64,000 bases of DNA from Bifidobacterium actinocoloniiforme DSM 22766 (lineage in GTDB: Bacteria > Actinomycetota > Actinomycetes > Actinomycetales > Bifidobacteriaceae), in contig NZ_CP011786.1 in assembly GCF_001263395.1 (NCBI RefSeq), forward strand, positions 620,001 to 684,000, in the 5' to 3' direction. The notes beneath the pieces are model-generated. The model ran no database searches, had not been told where the DNA came from, and was given only the letters and a program-made list of their open reading frames with translations. Both the position numbers and the translations under genes were made by a program. This document shows, in pieces, positions 36,343 to 44,382 of the stretch; within the stretch, counting starts at the first letter, position 1, and every line of letters starts with the position of its first letter.

Positions 36343-36929
36343 GCCCCCAACTCCTTAAAAGTCAACAGCTGATCCCGGTAATATTCGTATTGCTTGTGCC
36401 TCATTTCCAGCTCTGCTTCCAGCGAGGTGAATGAGTCAAGAATCCGTACAATCTCCTTCTGCACTTCCAGAGGTGGAACTGGTATGGGCAAATCGTCGGT
36501 GTCTTTTACGCTCAGTTGTGGAATTTTGACAGAAGTTGATTCGGCCAGCTGCTGTAATCGGTTAACCTTGGTGAGTAGAAAGTAGTAAACAAATTTTTGG
36601 TCCACGCATGAATCTTGCAGACTATAGGACCAAAGTTCCGATTTATGGGTAAATGGCTTGTCATAATAGCTAAAACCGATGTGACCACGTGATTTAACGA
36701 TGATGCTTGGTTCATTGATAATATCTTTTTGGGGAACGCAATCTTCTCGGACATCCGCGATCGTCTCGCCTCCGGCGAATATTCGTAAGGGGCCTGGCTG
36801 ATTCGCAAGTTGGCGCATCCTACCTGCAGTAATTTGGGTTCCGTGGTTTCTCCGGCCCAACGAGGCAAGTGGTTTGAATTCAACTCCGTCTGGGCAGAGT
36901 TCTTGAATAAGGTCATTGATTCTGCTCAT
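36339..36929 (-). CDS. hsdS: Type I specificity subunit HsdS, half-length (one TRD)
   Basis: 196 residues, about half of a normal HsdS (roughly 390-420). It has the standard N-terminus (LIQELCPDGVEFKPLASLG), one target-recognition domain (GTQITAGRMRQLAN to about LPIPVPP), and one conserved coiled-coil segment (LEVQKEIVRILDSFTSLEAEL), ending RHKQYEYYRDQLLTFKE, which is a typical true HsdS C-terminus. Both ends are canonical and both overlap their neighbours by 4 bp, so this is a deliberate half-protein, not a frameshift. Two copies would have to dimerise to make a full specificity unit, predicting a symmetric bipartite recognition site. The TRD part is strikingly AT-rich compared with the flanks. 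Confidence 0.85.
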   Translation of the reverse strand: MSRINDLIQELCPDGVEFKPLASLGRRNHGTQITAGRMRQLANQPGPLRIFAGGETIADVREDCVPQKDIINEPSIIVKSRGHIGFSYYDKPFTHKSELWSYSLQDSCVDQKFVYYFLLTKVNRLQQLAESTSVKIPQLSVKDTDDLPIPVPPLEVQKEIVRILDSFTSLEAELEMRHKQYEYYRDQLLTFKELGA

Positions 36930-37852
36930 GCGAAATAGTCCTCATCGATTCGTACAACCTTTACCGTCTCCTTTGTTTCCACTCCAATGCCGTAAGCAAT
37001 CATGAGTTGAGTGAGCCGTTTGCCGTCGATCAGAATGATCCGGCTTGGAACTTCCTGGGCATATTGGACCGCCCCTGAGCTAAAGCTGCTGGTGGTGATG
37101 AACAGGCCTCCGTCAGCCTTACCGCTCAATGCCCCGACAAAACTTTGCACTTCCGGACGGTGCACGGAATTAGTGCTTCCGTATCGTTTGGCCTGGATGT
37201 AGATTTTACTCAACCCAAGGGCATCCTGATCGATGATTCCGTCAATGCCACCATCGTTGGTCAGCCGAGTAACTGTCCCTTTTCCGTGCGTGCCACCATA
37301 TCCCATGGCAATGAGAAGGTCCATAACGACATATTCGAAGAAGGCCGGTTCTCGTGATTGAATCATCGAAAGCAGCTCGGCAGCCACATCGCTATTGATG
37401 CGCTCGACACCTTCCTCGATCATCTCGATTGGGTCTAATGCTGTACAGTCACTCAGACGGTTCGCTTTCGGAACTGCGGTATCTTCAATGATTTCGGTAG
37501 CGCCTTTTCGTACCCACCAATTATCGTCAGGCTTCGCTAAGGCCCTCAAGTCTTTTTCGGTGATGGCTACTGGATACTGCTTAAGTAAGGTGTGGCCGAT
37601 TTCAGTAATTCTGTATTGCCCACGAGATGGCCTCTCAATTGCATCGACACGATTGAGATACGATACGGCCCAGGTTATGCGATTTTCGGCAACTGGCTGA
37701 CCAGAAGAGAGCTTTGCCGTTTTTTGTGAATCACTTAATGCGCAGAGCGTTGTTACTTTATGGCGCAGTTCATGGACTGGAAGAGTCTCTCCAGTAGATA
37801 AAACAGCCAGGACCGGGTGGATGAACTGTTCCCAAGTCGGTAATCCTGTCAT
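36926..37852 (-). CDS. Mrr-like restriction endonuclease embedded in the type I operon
   Basis: 308 residues: an N-terminal Mrr-type winged-helix domain (about 1-95, with ITWAVSYLNRVDAIERPSRGQYRIT) and a C-terminal PD-(D/E)xK nuclease domain of the Mrr_cat family. The catalytic pattern is in NDGGIDGII (Asp204) and IYIQAKRY (Gln220-x-Lys222), the D...QxK variant that defines Mrr. Known Mrr proteins cut DNA carrying foreign methylation (type IV). Here it overlaps hsdM upstream and hsdS downstream by 4 bp each, so it is made together with a methylase. Composition is lower in GC than neighbouring core genes. It could be an accessory nuclease to the type I complex or an independent type IV enzyme. 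Confidence 0.85.
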   Translation of the reverse strand: MTGLPTWEQFIHPVLAVLSTGETLPVHELRHKVTTLCALSDSQKTAKLSSGQPVAENRITWAVSYLNRVDAIERPSRGQYRITEIGHTLLKQYPVAITEKDLRALAKPDDNWWVRKGATEIIEDTAVPKANRLSDCTALDPIEMIEEGVERINSDVAAELLSMIQSREPAFFEYVVMDLLIAMGYGGTHGKGTVTRLTNDGGIDGIIDQDALGLSKIYIQAKRYGSTNSVHRPEVQSFVGALSGKADGGLFITTSSFSSGAVQYAQEVPSRIILIDGKRLTQLMIAYGIGVETKETVKVVRIDEDYFA

Positions 37853-39417
37853 GCCGAGCCCTCCAAATCCGCCACGATTGCGTCTATCTGCGTTCTCAGC
37901 GCCTGCTCGCGTTTGACTATCTCGTCAATGCGCTGGTTGAGTTCATGGATGTCGATGTGCTCGCTGGTGTCCTCTGGCTGCACGTAGCTGGATACGGCGA
38001 TGTTGTATTCGTTCTCGCCGATTTCCGAATTTTGGACCAGCTTGGTGCGGTGTTCCACATCCTTGCGTTGTGTGTACCAATCCAGTATCTGCTGACGATT
38101 ATCGGTTGTGAGCTTGTTCTGGTTGCCTGAGTGCTCGAACTGGTCGGAGGCGTCGATGAACTGTATGCCATTGTCTCTTTTGGACTTCTTGAGCACGATG
38201 ATGCAGGTGGCTATGGTGGTGCCGAAGAAGAGGTTCGACGGCAGCTGAATCACCGTATCCACATAGTTGTTGTCGACCAGGTACTTGCGTATCTTGCGCT
38301 CAGCCCCACCACGGTAGAGCACGCCCGGAAACTCGACAATGGCCGCCGTACCGTCTGTGGACAGCCATGAGAGGATGTGCATGGTAAAGGCCAGGTCGGC
38401 CTTGGAAGGTGGGGCCAGCACCCCTGCGGGCGCGAAGCGTTCGTCGTTGATGAGCAGAGGATTGTTCTTGCCCTCCCAATGGATGGAATAAGGCGGATTC
38501 GACACGATGGCTTCAAAGGGCTCGTCATCCCAATGGGCGGGGTTCGTCAGGGTGTCTCCATGCGCCAGATCGAACTTCTCGTAGTTGATGCCATGGAGGA
38601 ACATGTTGATGCGTGCCAGGTTGTAGGTGGTCAGATTGATTTCCTGACCGAAGAAACCTCGATGGACGTTCCTCTCTCCTAAGACCTTGGCAAACTGGAG
38701 CAGGAGGGAACCGGACCCGCACGCCGGATCATAGACCCCATCCACCTCGGTCTTGCCGACCACGGTGATGCGGGCCAGAAGCTCCGATACCTCCTGCGGA
38801 GTGAAGAACTCCCCACCCGACTTACCGGCCTGGGAGGCGTACATGTTCATCAGATACTCATAGGCGTCACCGAAAGTGTCGATCTGAGTGCCCTCATCGA
38901 CTCCCAACTGCATGTCTCCGATGGCGTTAAGGAGTCGAGCCAGCTTCTTGTTGCAGTCCGCGACGGTGGGACCGAGCTTGTTGCTGTTGACATCAAGATC
39001 GTCAAAAAGGCCCTTGAGGTCATCCTCGCTGGGAGTGCCCACTGCCGAGCCTTCGCTGTTCTTGAAGACCCGCTCGAGCGTCTCGTTAAGATTCTCGTCG
39101 GTCTCGGCCTTGGCTCGCACGTTTGCGAACAGCTCGGAGGGAAGGATGTAGAAGCCCTTCTCCTGTACCGTGTCAGCCCGTCCGAATTCAGCCTCATCGT
39201 CAGTGATCTTGGCGTAGTCGAAATCAGTGTTGCCGGCTTCGCGCTCGCCCTTGTTGAGGTAGACCGTCAGATTCTCCGAGATGAAGCGATAGAACAGCAG
39301 GCCCAGCACATAGGATTTGAAATCCCAGCCGTCCACTGACCCACGCAGCTCATTGGCCATCTTCCAAATCGTCTTATGCAGCTCTGCACGCTCTGCTTCC
39401 TTGGAGCCACGCGCCAT
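37849..39417 (-). CDS. hsdM: Type I DNA methyltransferase, HsdM subunit
   Basis: 522-residue N6-adenine methylase subunit. The N-terminal helical domain (residues 10-160) is followed by the SAM-binding motif DPACGSGSLLLQF (from Asp230) and catalytic motif NPPY (Asn307-Tyr310, in SNPPYSIHWEG). The C-terminal helices (AVSSYVQPEDTSEHIDIHELNQ onward, in parts) contact HsdS. It is the first gene of the four-gene defence operon; the ATG at 39417 has GAAGGA upstream. A weak promoter pair (TTGAAC, TATAAG, spacing 15) lies just before. Early methylase synthesis would protect the host before HsdR is made. Confidence 0.95.
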   Translation of the reverse strand: MARGSKEAERAELHKTIWKMANELRGSVDGWDFKSYVLGLLFYRFISENLTVYLNKGEREAGNTDFDYAKITDDEAEFGRADTVQEKGFYILPSELFANVRAKAETDENLNETLERVFKNSEGSAVGTPSEDDLKGLFDDLDVNSNKLGPTVADCNKKLARLLNAIGDMQLGVDEGTQIDTFGDAYEYLMNMYASQAGKSGGEFFTPQEVSELLARITVVGKTEVDGVYDPACGSGSLLLQFAKVLGERNVHRGFFGQEINLTTYNLARINMFLHGINYEKFDLAHGDTLTNPAHWDDEPFEAIVSNPPYSIHWEGKNNPLLINDERFAPAGVLAPPSKADLAFTMHILSWLSTDGTAAIVEFPGVLYRGGAERKIRKYLVDNNYVDTVIQLPSNLFFGTTIATCIIVLKKSKRDNGIQFIDASDQFEHSGNQNKLTTDNRQQILDWYTQRKDVEHRTKLVQNSEIGENEYNIAVSSYVQPEDTSEHIDIHELNQRIDEIVKREQALRTQIDAIVADLEGSA

Positions 39418-40310
39418 CTAGTCCTTCTTCCCTTATAAGTCGATACCTCATCGTTCAAATGGATTGGAGTAGACCCAACCGAACAACAGAGTTCAGAATA
39501 AGGTCATCTTATGACTTGTTAGCTTTTTACCGTAGTTGGCTCCTCCTTCTCCCAGCCCATACGCGCCGGGAAGGGCGGCGGGGTAGTCAGGCGCCGAGTT
39601 CTTTCCAATATGCTTCGGTGGGTTCTTAGATGGATTGTTCGGCGGACTAGAATAATTGCGAAGCCTGCTCCCTGGGCCCGGCCCCATGAGCCCACGAACT
39701 TTGACTGGATTCCGGCCTGCTCCTTAACGGTCGTCTGACTTCTTGCGGGGCTGGCCAACGCACGCCTGGCGATCGCCGCAAGTCGGCGGCACTTGCTTGC
39801 CTGAGCCTTGTGTCGGCGAAACATTAAGGGGACGCATTCACTCAGCTCGAGTTTCCTCCTCCGTCGGTGAATTGACGGTCTTCGAGCATGGCCGGTGGGG
39901 GTCTGGGAAGGCTCCGCAAGGCAAAGCTGATCCGCCTTGGTTCGCCAGGCTGCAAATATCGTCCGCGGTATTCGAGGGTCGCGCTCTGGCAGCCGCCTGG
40001 ATTACGCATTCCAATCAGGAGTTCCCGGCACTGAAGGAAACCCAGGTGCACCGAGGTCCGGGGGTGTGCCATTAGGGCGCTGAATCACGACTAGCGGTGC
40101 GTGACTGCGCAGCCGCCGAATGCCGCAACTGTCTGCACGGGCCTCCTCCTGCCACCCGCGATGGAGCGCCCTCAGATTCAGCCCGATCACGGTGAAGCGC
40201 TTCCGAGCTCCCGTGGGCATCGACCGGACCTCGTGCTGACAAGACCCCGCGCTGTCCGGCATCACGCCTTCCAGCACAGGGTCACCCGCTAATTCCAAGG
40301 AATCAGCAGC
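39418..40310. other. 893-bp region without a credible gene
   Basis: This stretch separates the defence operon from the glycan locus. Several frames stay open for 60-110 codons on both strands, but none has a recognisable domain, a sound start or consistent codon use. The first 120 bp (to about 39540) are AT-richer and probably hold the hsdM promoter. On the minus strand around 40165-40240 a segment reading ARKRFTVIGLNLRALHRGW is faintly like a transposase C-terminus; I would not call it. Likely decayed DNA at an insertion boundary. Confidence 0.4.
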
Positions 40311-41339
40311 TTATGCTTCCAAGGCGCGCGCACCAAGAAGAGCCTTCTCGGCGGCCATGGGCACCCTGCCGAGGCCGTCAAGCCCGATATTGAGCAGGTA
40401 GTTGATTCCGTACTTATTCAGATGGTTCTTATAGGCGTGGATGGTCTGCGCGCTCTTCCAATTCTGGTCGTGATAGGAGAAGCCCCAGGAATCATTGATG
40501 GTCCCGGCGGTCTCGTACAGGCCCAGCTTGGAAGGTTTGAAACCGACGATGGAATTGTAGTCCACCGAGCCGTCGTCCACGGTCTTGACGCTGGCGTCAT
40601 CGTCGTCAGGGATCTCGTTGTCCCCCAGCGAGACGTAATCGTAACGACCGTTGCCCAGTCGGGAATTGATCAGGCAGTCTGGTTGGAGACGTTTGACCGT
40701 CTCATAGATGGTCTGGCTCTGCTCATCGCTTAGGGTCATGGGGACATCGAACCAGGCAACAGCGATATCGCCGTAGTTGCTCATGATCTCCTCGATCTGC
40801 GGGAGGATCTTGTGGTCGAATGCCCGCTGATAGTCCTTCTCCCCCTGGAAGTCCCAACTGTTGTCCCAAGTCGTGCCGGCCGTCTCGATGTCGTTCGACA
40901 GATAGCCTCCGCCATCAGGATCGTGCCAGTCAAGGTCTTGCGAGTAGTAGAGACCGAAGCGAAGGCCGGCCTTGCGACAAGCCAGGGAGAGCTCCCCTAT
41001 CACGTCCCGATGGAAGGGTGTGGCGTCGTAAACGTTGTAGGGGTCCACCAGTGACCGGTACATGGCGAATCCGTCATGATGCTTGGTCGTGACCACCAGG
41101 TACTGCATTCCGCACCTCTTGGCCAGATCCACGATGGCGTCGGCATCGAAGTAGACTGGATTAAAGGCCCGGGTCAAACGCTCGTAGTCCTTGTTCGGAA
41201 TCTGCAGCTTCGACTGGATCCACTCAGCGTAATTGCTGGATGAACGCCCCTGGTACTCCCCGCCAAGGAGGGAGTACAGGCCCCAATGAATCATCATGCC
41301 GTACTTGGCTTGCTTGAACCACTCAGTGTTATCGATCAT
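40311..41339 (-). CDS. Alpha-L-fucosidase, GH29 family
   Basis: 342-residue glycoside hydrolase cleaving alpha-linked fucose from oligosaccharides. GH29 signatures present are GMMIHWGLYSLLGGEYQG near the N-terminus, YLVVTTKHHDGFAMY, and the nucleophile segment VAWFDVPM with Asp198. There is no signal peptide or anchor, so it is intracellular and must act on imported glycans or glycosides. The ATG at 41339 follows AAAGAGG; an upstream TTG extension is unlikely. It is 53 bp downstream of an MFS transporter gene, presumably its importer, and near a GH20 enzyme and a ROK regulator. Linkage preference (1,2 versus 1,3/1,4) cannot be read. Confidence 0.9.
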   Translation of the reverse strand: MIDNTEWFKQAKYGMMIHWGLYSLLGGEYQGRSSSNYAEWIQSKLQIPNKDYERLTRAFNPVYFDADAIVDLAKRCGMQYLVVTTKHHDGFAMYRSLVDPYNVYDATPFHRDVIGELSLACRKAGLRFGLYYSQDLDWHDPDGGGYLSNDIETAGTTWDNSWDFQGEKDYQRAFDHKILPQIEEIMSNYGDIAVAWFDVPMTLSDEQSQTIYETVKRLQPDCLINSRLGNGRYDYVSLGDNEIPDDDDASVKTVDDGSVDYNSIVGFKPSKLGLYETAGTINDSWGFSYHDQNWKSAQTIHAYKNHLNKYGINYLLNIGLDGLGRVPMAAEKALLGARALEA

Positions 41340-41392
41340 ACTTTGCTTACCTCTTTCCCGAATCGCGGAAACCTGCCTGCCCATACGACCAA

Positions 41393-42592
41393 TCAAATGG
41401 TCAGCTTGTCCTTCCTAACGATGAAGACGTCATAGAAGGCCAACAGGATGTAGCAGACTCCAGCGCACAGAATCATGAATCCGGAATCCCTGTTGCCCAG
41501 GATCAAGCCGAGCGCTTGGAAGAAGTACGGCGCCACCAGCGAACCAATGTTGATGCCGATCAGGATGATGGAGGTGGTCAGATTCATTGACCCCTTCGGC
41601 GAATAGGCCACCATCCTGGCCGTAAGGGCCGGATTGATGATGCCATTGCAGAAGCCCGCCACCAGGACCAGGACCAGCAGGACCGGGATGGAGTTGGCGA
41701 AAGGCATGGCGATCAGCACCACAGCCGTCAGCATCTCGAAGATGAAGACCGTGGCCTTGCCGCACCACTTAGCCAATTGTTCGAAGGCAATGCCCGAAAC
41801 GATCGAGCAGAGAACCAGGAATCCGAAGATCCTGGTGGCGTCAGCCGCGGAACCGATATGGGAATCAACCATGTGGCTGGCCAGTTTCAAGGAAATCGAC
41901 GAGTAGAAGAGGCAGACGAAGAGGAAGACGATGGCCAGTTGAATGACGCCGCCATTGGTGGAAGGCCTGATGTCCGAATCTTCCTCGACCTCCTTGCCTT
42001 CTTCGACGGTGACACGGTCGAGCCGCTTGGGCACGAAGAGGGCGACCAGCACAATCGGCACGATCAGGAAGAGGAACACCAGGTAAGTCGCATGCCAGGA
42101 GACGTTGATCAAAAAGCCCGCGATGAAGAGCATGATCGCATCGCCAATGGCTCCGACGGAATTCCTCCAACCAAGGAGCCTGTTCCTGATCCGCTCAGGG
42201 AAGATGTCGGTGATGTAGGACACGCTCAGGGGCGTGAAGATACCCATGCCTACGCCAAACATGGCCCTGGAGAGGAATATGGCGGGGTAGCTGTAGAAGA
42301 ACGCAGGTATGACGCCGAAGATCAGGGAGACGATCAGCCCCATCAGTACGGTGTACTTCTTGCCCAGTTTATTCGAGATGAGGCCGCTGACCACAGTCCC
42401 CAGAAGGACGCCGCCGGTGGGAATAACCACGAGCAGCTCGACATTCGCCTCTGAGATATTCGAGAAGTACTGTTTCATCAGCGGTATTGTCCCGGACACT
42501 GCATTGGACACCGACATCAGGAAAGATATGGACAAAACGCCCAGCATCAGCAAAGGTGAACTGGTGTTCACCGGTTTGTCGCCCGTTCTCAT
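41393..42592 (-). CDS. MFS transporter, probable glycan or sugar importer
   Basis: 399-residue, 12-helix major facilitator protein. Motif A appears as GLISNKLGKKYTVLMG between helices 2 and 3, and the helix 4-5 region reads FGVGMGIFTPLSVSYITDIFPERIRNRLLGWRN (in parts: YITDIFPERIRN). The central loop is acidic (EEGKEVEEDSD). It precedes the GH29 fucosidase on the same strand, suggesting it brings in a fucosylated oligosaccharide or a related sugar. The ATG at 42592 has GAAAGGA upstream, and a near-consensus promoter lies about 140 bp upstream. Direction of transport is inferred from context only. Confidence 0.85.
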   Translation of the reverse strand: MRTGDKPVNTSSPLLMLGVLSISFLMSVSNAVSGTIPLMKQYFSNISEANVELLVVIPTGGVLLGTVVSGLISNKLGKKYTVLMGLIVSLIFGVIPAFFYSYPAIFLSRAMFGVGMGIFTPLSVSYITDIFPERIRNRLLGWRNSVGAIGDAIMLFIAGFLINVSWHATYLVFLFLIVPIVLVALFVPKRLDRVTVEEGKEVEEDSDIRPSTNGGVIQLAIVFLFVCLFYSSISLKLASHMVDSHIGSAADATRIFGFLVLCSIVSGIAFEQLAKWCGKATVFIFEMLTAVVLIAMPFANSIPVLLVLVLVAGFCNGIINPALTARMVAYSPKGSMNLTTSIILIGINIGSLVAPYFFQALGLILGNRDSGFMILCAGVCYILLAFYDVFIVRKDKLTI

Positions 42593-42730
42593 TTATGTTC
42601 CTTTCAGGTATGACGATCATCGCTTCATCGCATGGATAGCCTTAGCGGAATTGCTTCGCTGCCTTCTTCCAACCATGGTTCCGACCACCGAGTCATCTTT
42701 GCCCTGTAGCCCACTCCAGGAATAGTAAAG

Positions 42731-42759
42731 ATTATATACTTATTGCATATGCCAAGCAA
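42731..42759 (-). promoter_or_regulatory. Promoter of the MFS-fucosidase operon
   Basis: On the minus strand, -35 TTGCTT (42754-42759) and a perfect -10 TATAAT (42731-42736) are 17 bp apart. The spacer contains the palindrome GCATATGC. The box lies in an AT-rich patch in otherwise GC-rich DNA, roughly 140 bp before the transporter start. A ROK-type regulator encoded nearby may control it; no clear operator could be assigned. Confidence 0.65.
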
Positions 42760-43184
42760 AACGACGGCGGCCGCGTAAGCACTGCAGTGACGGACAGCTG
42801 ACGGGCGAACGAGGGGTTGCGGAAACAACCCACGCAGACAGGAGACACCTCCCCCGGACCGGTCCGAAACCCATAGTATTCCCGGCCTTGCCGCACGATG
42901 GCGCCCCGAAGCGGAACAGCTGGCCAAAAGACGCCTTGGGGCGGCTATTCGGTTGAGGCTGGCGCGGCTCCACCCATGCCGGGCGATTTCGGAAGGCTTG
43001 CCGCGAACGAGAGCCCAGCGGAGCGCCCCCCCCCGCGTCGAAGCACGAAAGCTGATTACGCGTTCCTATGAGCGATGACTCAGCCGCCTACTGAGCGGAT
43101 GCCGCCACCTTCCCGGTACGTGTTACGCGGACTCGGTAGAGTAGTCTCATGCGACGAACGCAGGCGGACAGGAGGGCGAGCCCG
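42760..43184. other. Divergent control region of the glycan locus
   Basis: About 425 bp between the MFS-fucosidase promoter and the ROK gene. It contains a small hairpin (GGTTG/CAACC near 42812-42827) and a run of nine C residues at 43026-43034, about 150 bp before the ROK start. No coding frame is convincing. A promoter for the ROK-GH20 pair must lie here; a TAGAGT box at about 43137 is a weak candidate. Confidence 0.4.
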
Positions 43185-44321
43185 ATGAGCGTAAGGACAT
43201 CCACAGGCCACAACGCCGCAAGCGGCAGGCATCGGTTGGCCTCGCTGCCCTCGGATATCCGGCGCAGCAACCGCCGCGCCGTCCTGCGCGCCCTCTACCC
43301 GAACCGATGGCGCTCCCGTGCTGACCTGGCAAAAATCACTGGCCTATCCAAGGTGTCGGTTTCGGATGTGGTGGCCACCCTGATTGATGATGGCCTGCTG
43401 GTCGAGGGCGGCTACAAGCCCTCCTCAAAGCCCGGTAAGCCCGCCCTACTGGTCGGCATCCAAGTCCAGGGCATGAACGTCATTGGACTTGACCTGGCCC
43501 AGGCGGGCACCCTCAAGGGCATTCTGACCGACCTGGAAGGCCACGTGCTGGCCCGCGCCAGCATACCGGCGCCTGATGCCAAGCCCATGCCCTTGAACCC
43601 AATCATGGACTTGTGCAAGCGTTTGCAAGACCAGTCCAAAGCTCCCATCCTCGGCCTCGGCATAGCAAGCCCTGGCACAGTCGACACGGCAGGCAGGGTC
43701 TTGGCCGCCCCCAACCTCGGCTGGGCCGACCTGAGCCTGGCCCAGGCTCTGCGCGAGGGGCTCGGCCTGGAGGTCTGCCTGGCCAATGACGCGGACAGCG
43801 CGGTCTTCGGCGAACGTTGTTTCGGAGGTGGCCCGGCGAACATGATCCTGGTCCAAATCGCCCGCGGCGTGGGGGCAGGCGTCTTAATCGACGACCGAAT
43901 CGTGCACGGGTCGCACTATGTAGCCGGCGAGATCGGGCACGTCGTTATCGACGAGAACGGCATACCCTGCGCCTGCGGCAAACGCGGCTGTCTGGAGACC
44001 ACGACCTCGGTGCCATCACTGACCGCCAGGATAGCCCAAGCGCCCGAACGGCGCGAAGAGATCATAACCCTGGCTGGTCAAGCCCTGGGTTCCGCCCTGT
44101 CAATGCCGGTAGCGTTGACCAATATCGACGACATCGTCGTGGCCGGTCCCGCGTCCATCGCGACCGCGACGATGCTGGAAACGGTCCAGAACACCATCAA
44201 CGACCGGGTGCGTTCACGATTCATCGAAGCGGTGCGCGTCCGCCCTTCAGCCTTGGGTTCGGATGCCGCCGCCTTGGGCGGCGTGGCCGGCGTGCTCCGC
44301 GAGCGCCTAGGCGTCTTTTAG
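43185..44321 (+). CDS. ROK family transcriptional repressor (NagC/XylR type)
   Basis: 378-residue regulator. An N-terminal winged helix (IRRSNRRAVLRALYPNRWRS, SRADLAKITGLSKVSVSDVVATL) precedes a ROK sugar-kinase fold with GLGIASPGTVD, NDADSAVFGE, the AGEIGHVVID motif and the zinc site CACGKRGCLE (Cys262, Cys264, Cys269). The catalytic kinase features are not obviously complete, as expected for a regulator. The ATG at 43185 is preceded by AGGAGG; an earlier ATG at 43149 lacks one. It is 61 bp upstream of the GH20 gene and divergent from the MFS-fucosidase operon, so it likely senses an amino sugar or fucose-containing product and controls both. Confidence 0.88.
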   Translation: MSVRTSTGHNAASGRHRLASLPSDIRRSNRRAVLRALYPNRWRSRADLAKITGLSKVSVSDVVATLIDDGLLVEGGYKPSSKPGKPALLVGIQVQGMNVIGLDLAQAGTLKGILTDLEGHVLARASIPAPDAKPMPLNPIMDLCKRLQDQSKAPILGLGIASPGTVDTAGRVLAAPNLGWADLSLAQALREGLGLEVCLANDADSAVFGERCFGGGPANMILVQIARGVGAGVLIDDRIVHGSHYVAGEIGHVVIDENGIPCACGKRGCLETTTSVPSLTARIAQAPERREEIITLAGQALGSALSMPVALTNIDDIVVAGPASIATATMLETVQNTINDRVRSRFIEAVRVRPSALGSDAAALGGVAGVLRERLGVF

Positions 44322-44382
44322 GACCGACTCGCGCTATGGGGAAAGCGCACAGACCAAGCCCAACGGGAAGAAGGCATGACCC

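Noticed and set aside
36339-36929. hsdS considered as a frameshifted or truncated full-length gene
   Set aside because: Both ends match normal HsdS termini and both overlap adjacent genes by ATGA, and no second recognition domain remains in any frame nearby.
33235-39417. Phase-variable type I system with hsdS inversion
   Set aside because: No recombinase gene, no second hsdS copy and no inverted repeats shared with another specificity gene were seen in the window.
39418-40310. Searched for tRNA, tmRNA, RNase P RNA or a CRISPR array in the empty stretch
   Set aside because: No cloverleaf arms, no conserved RNA cores and no regularly spaced repeats were found by eye.
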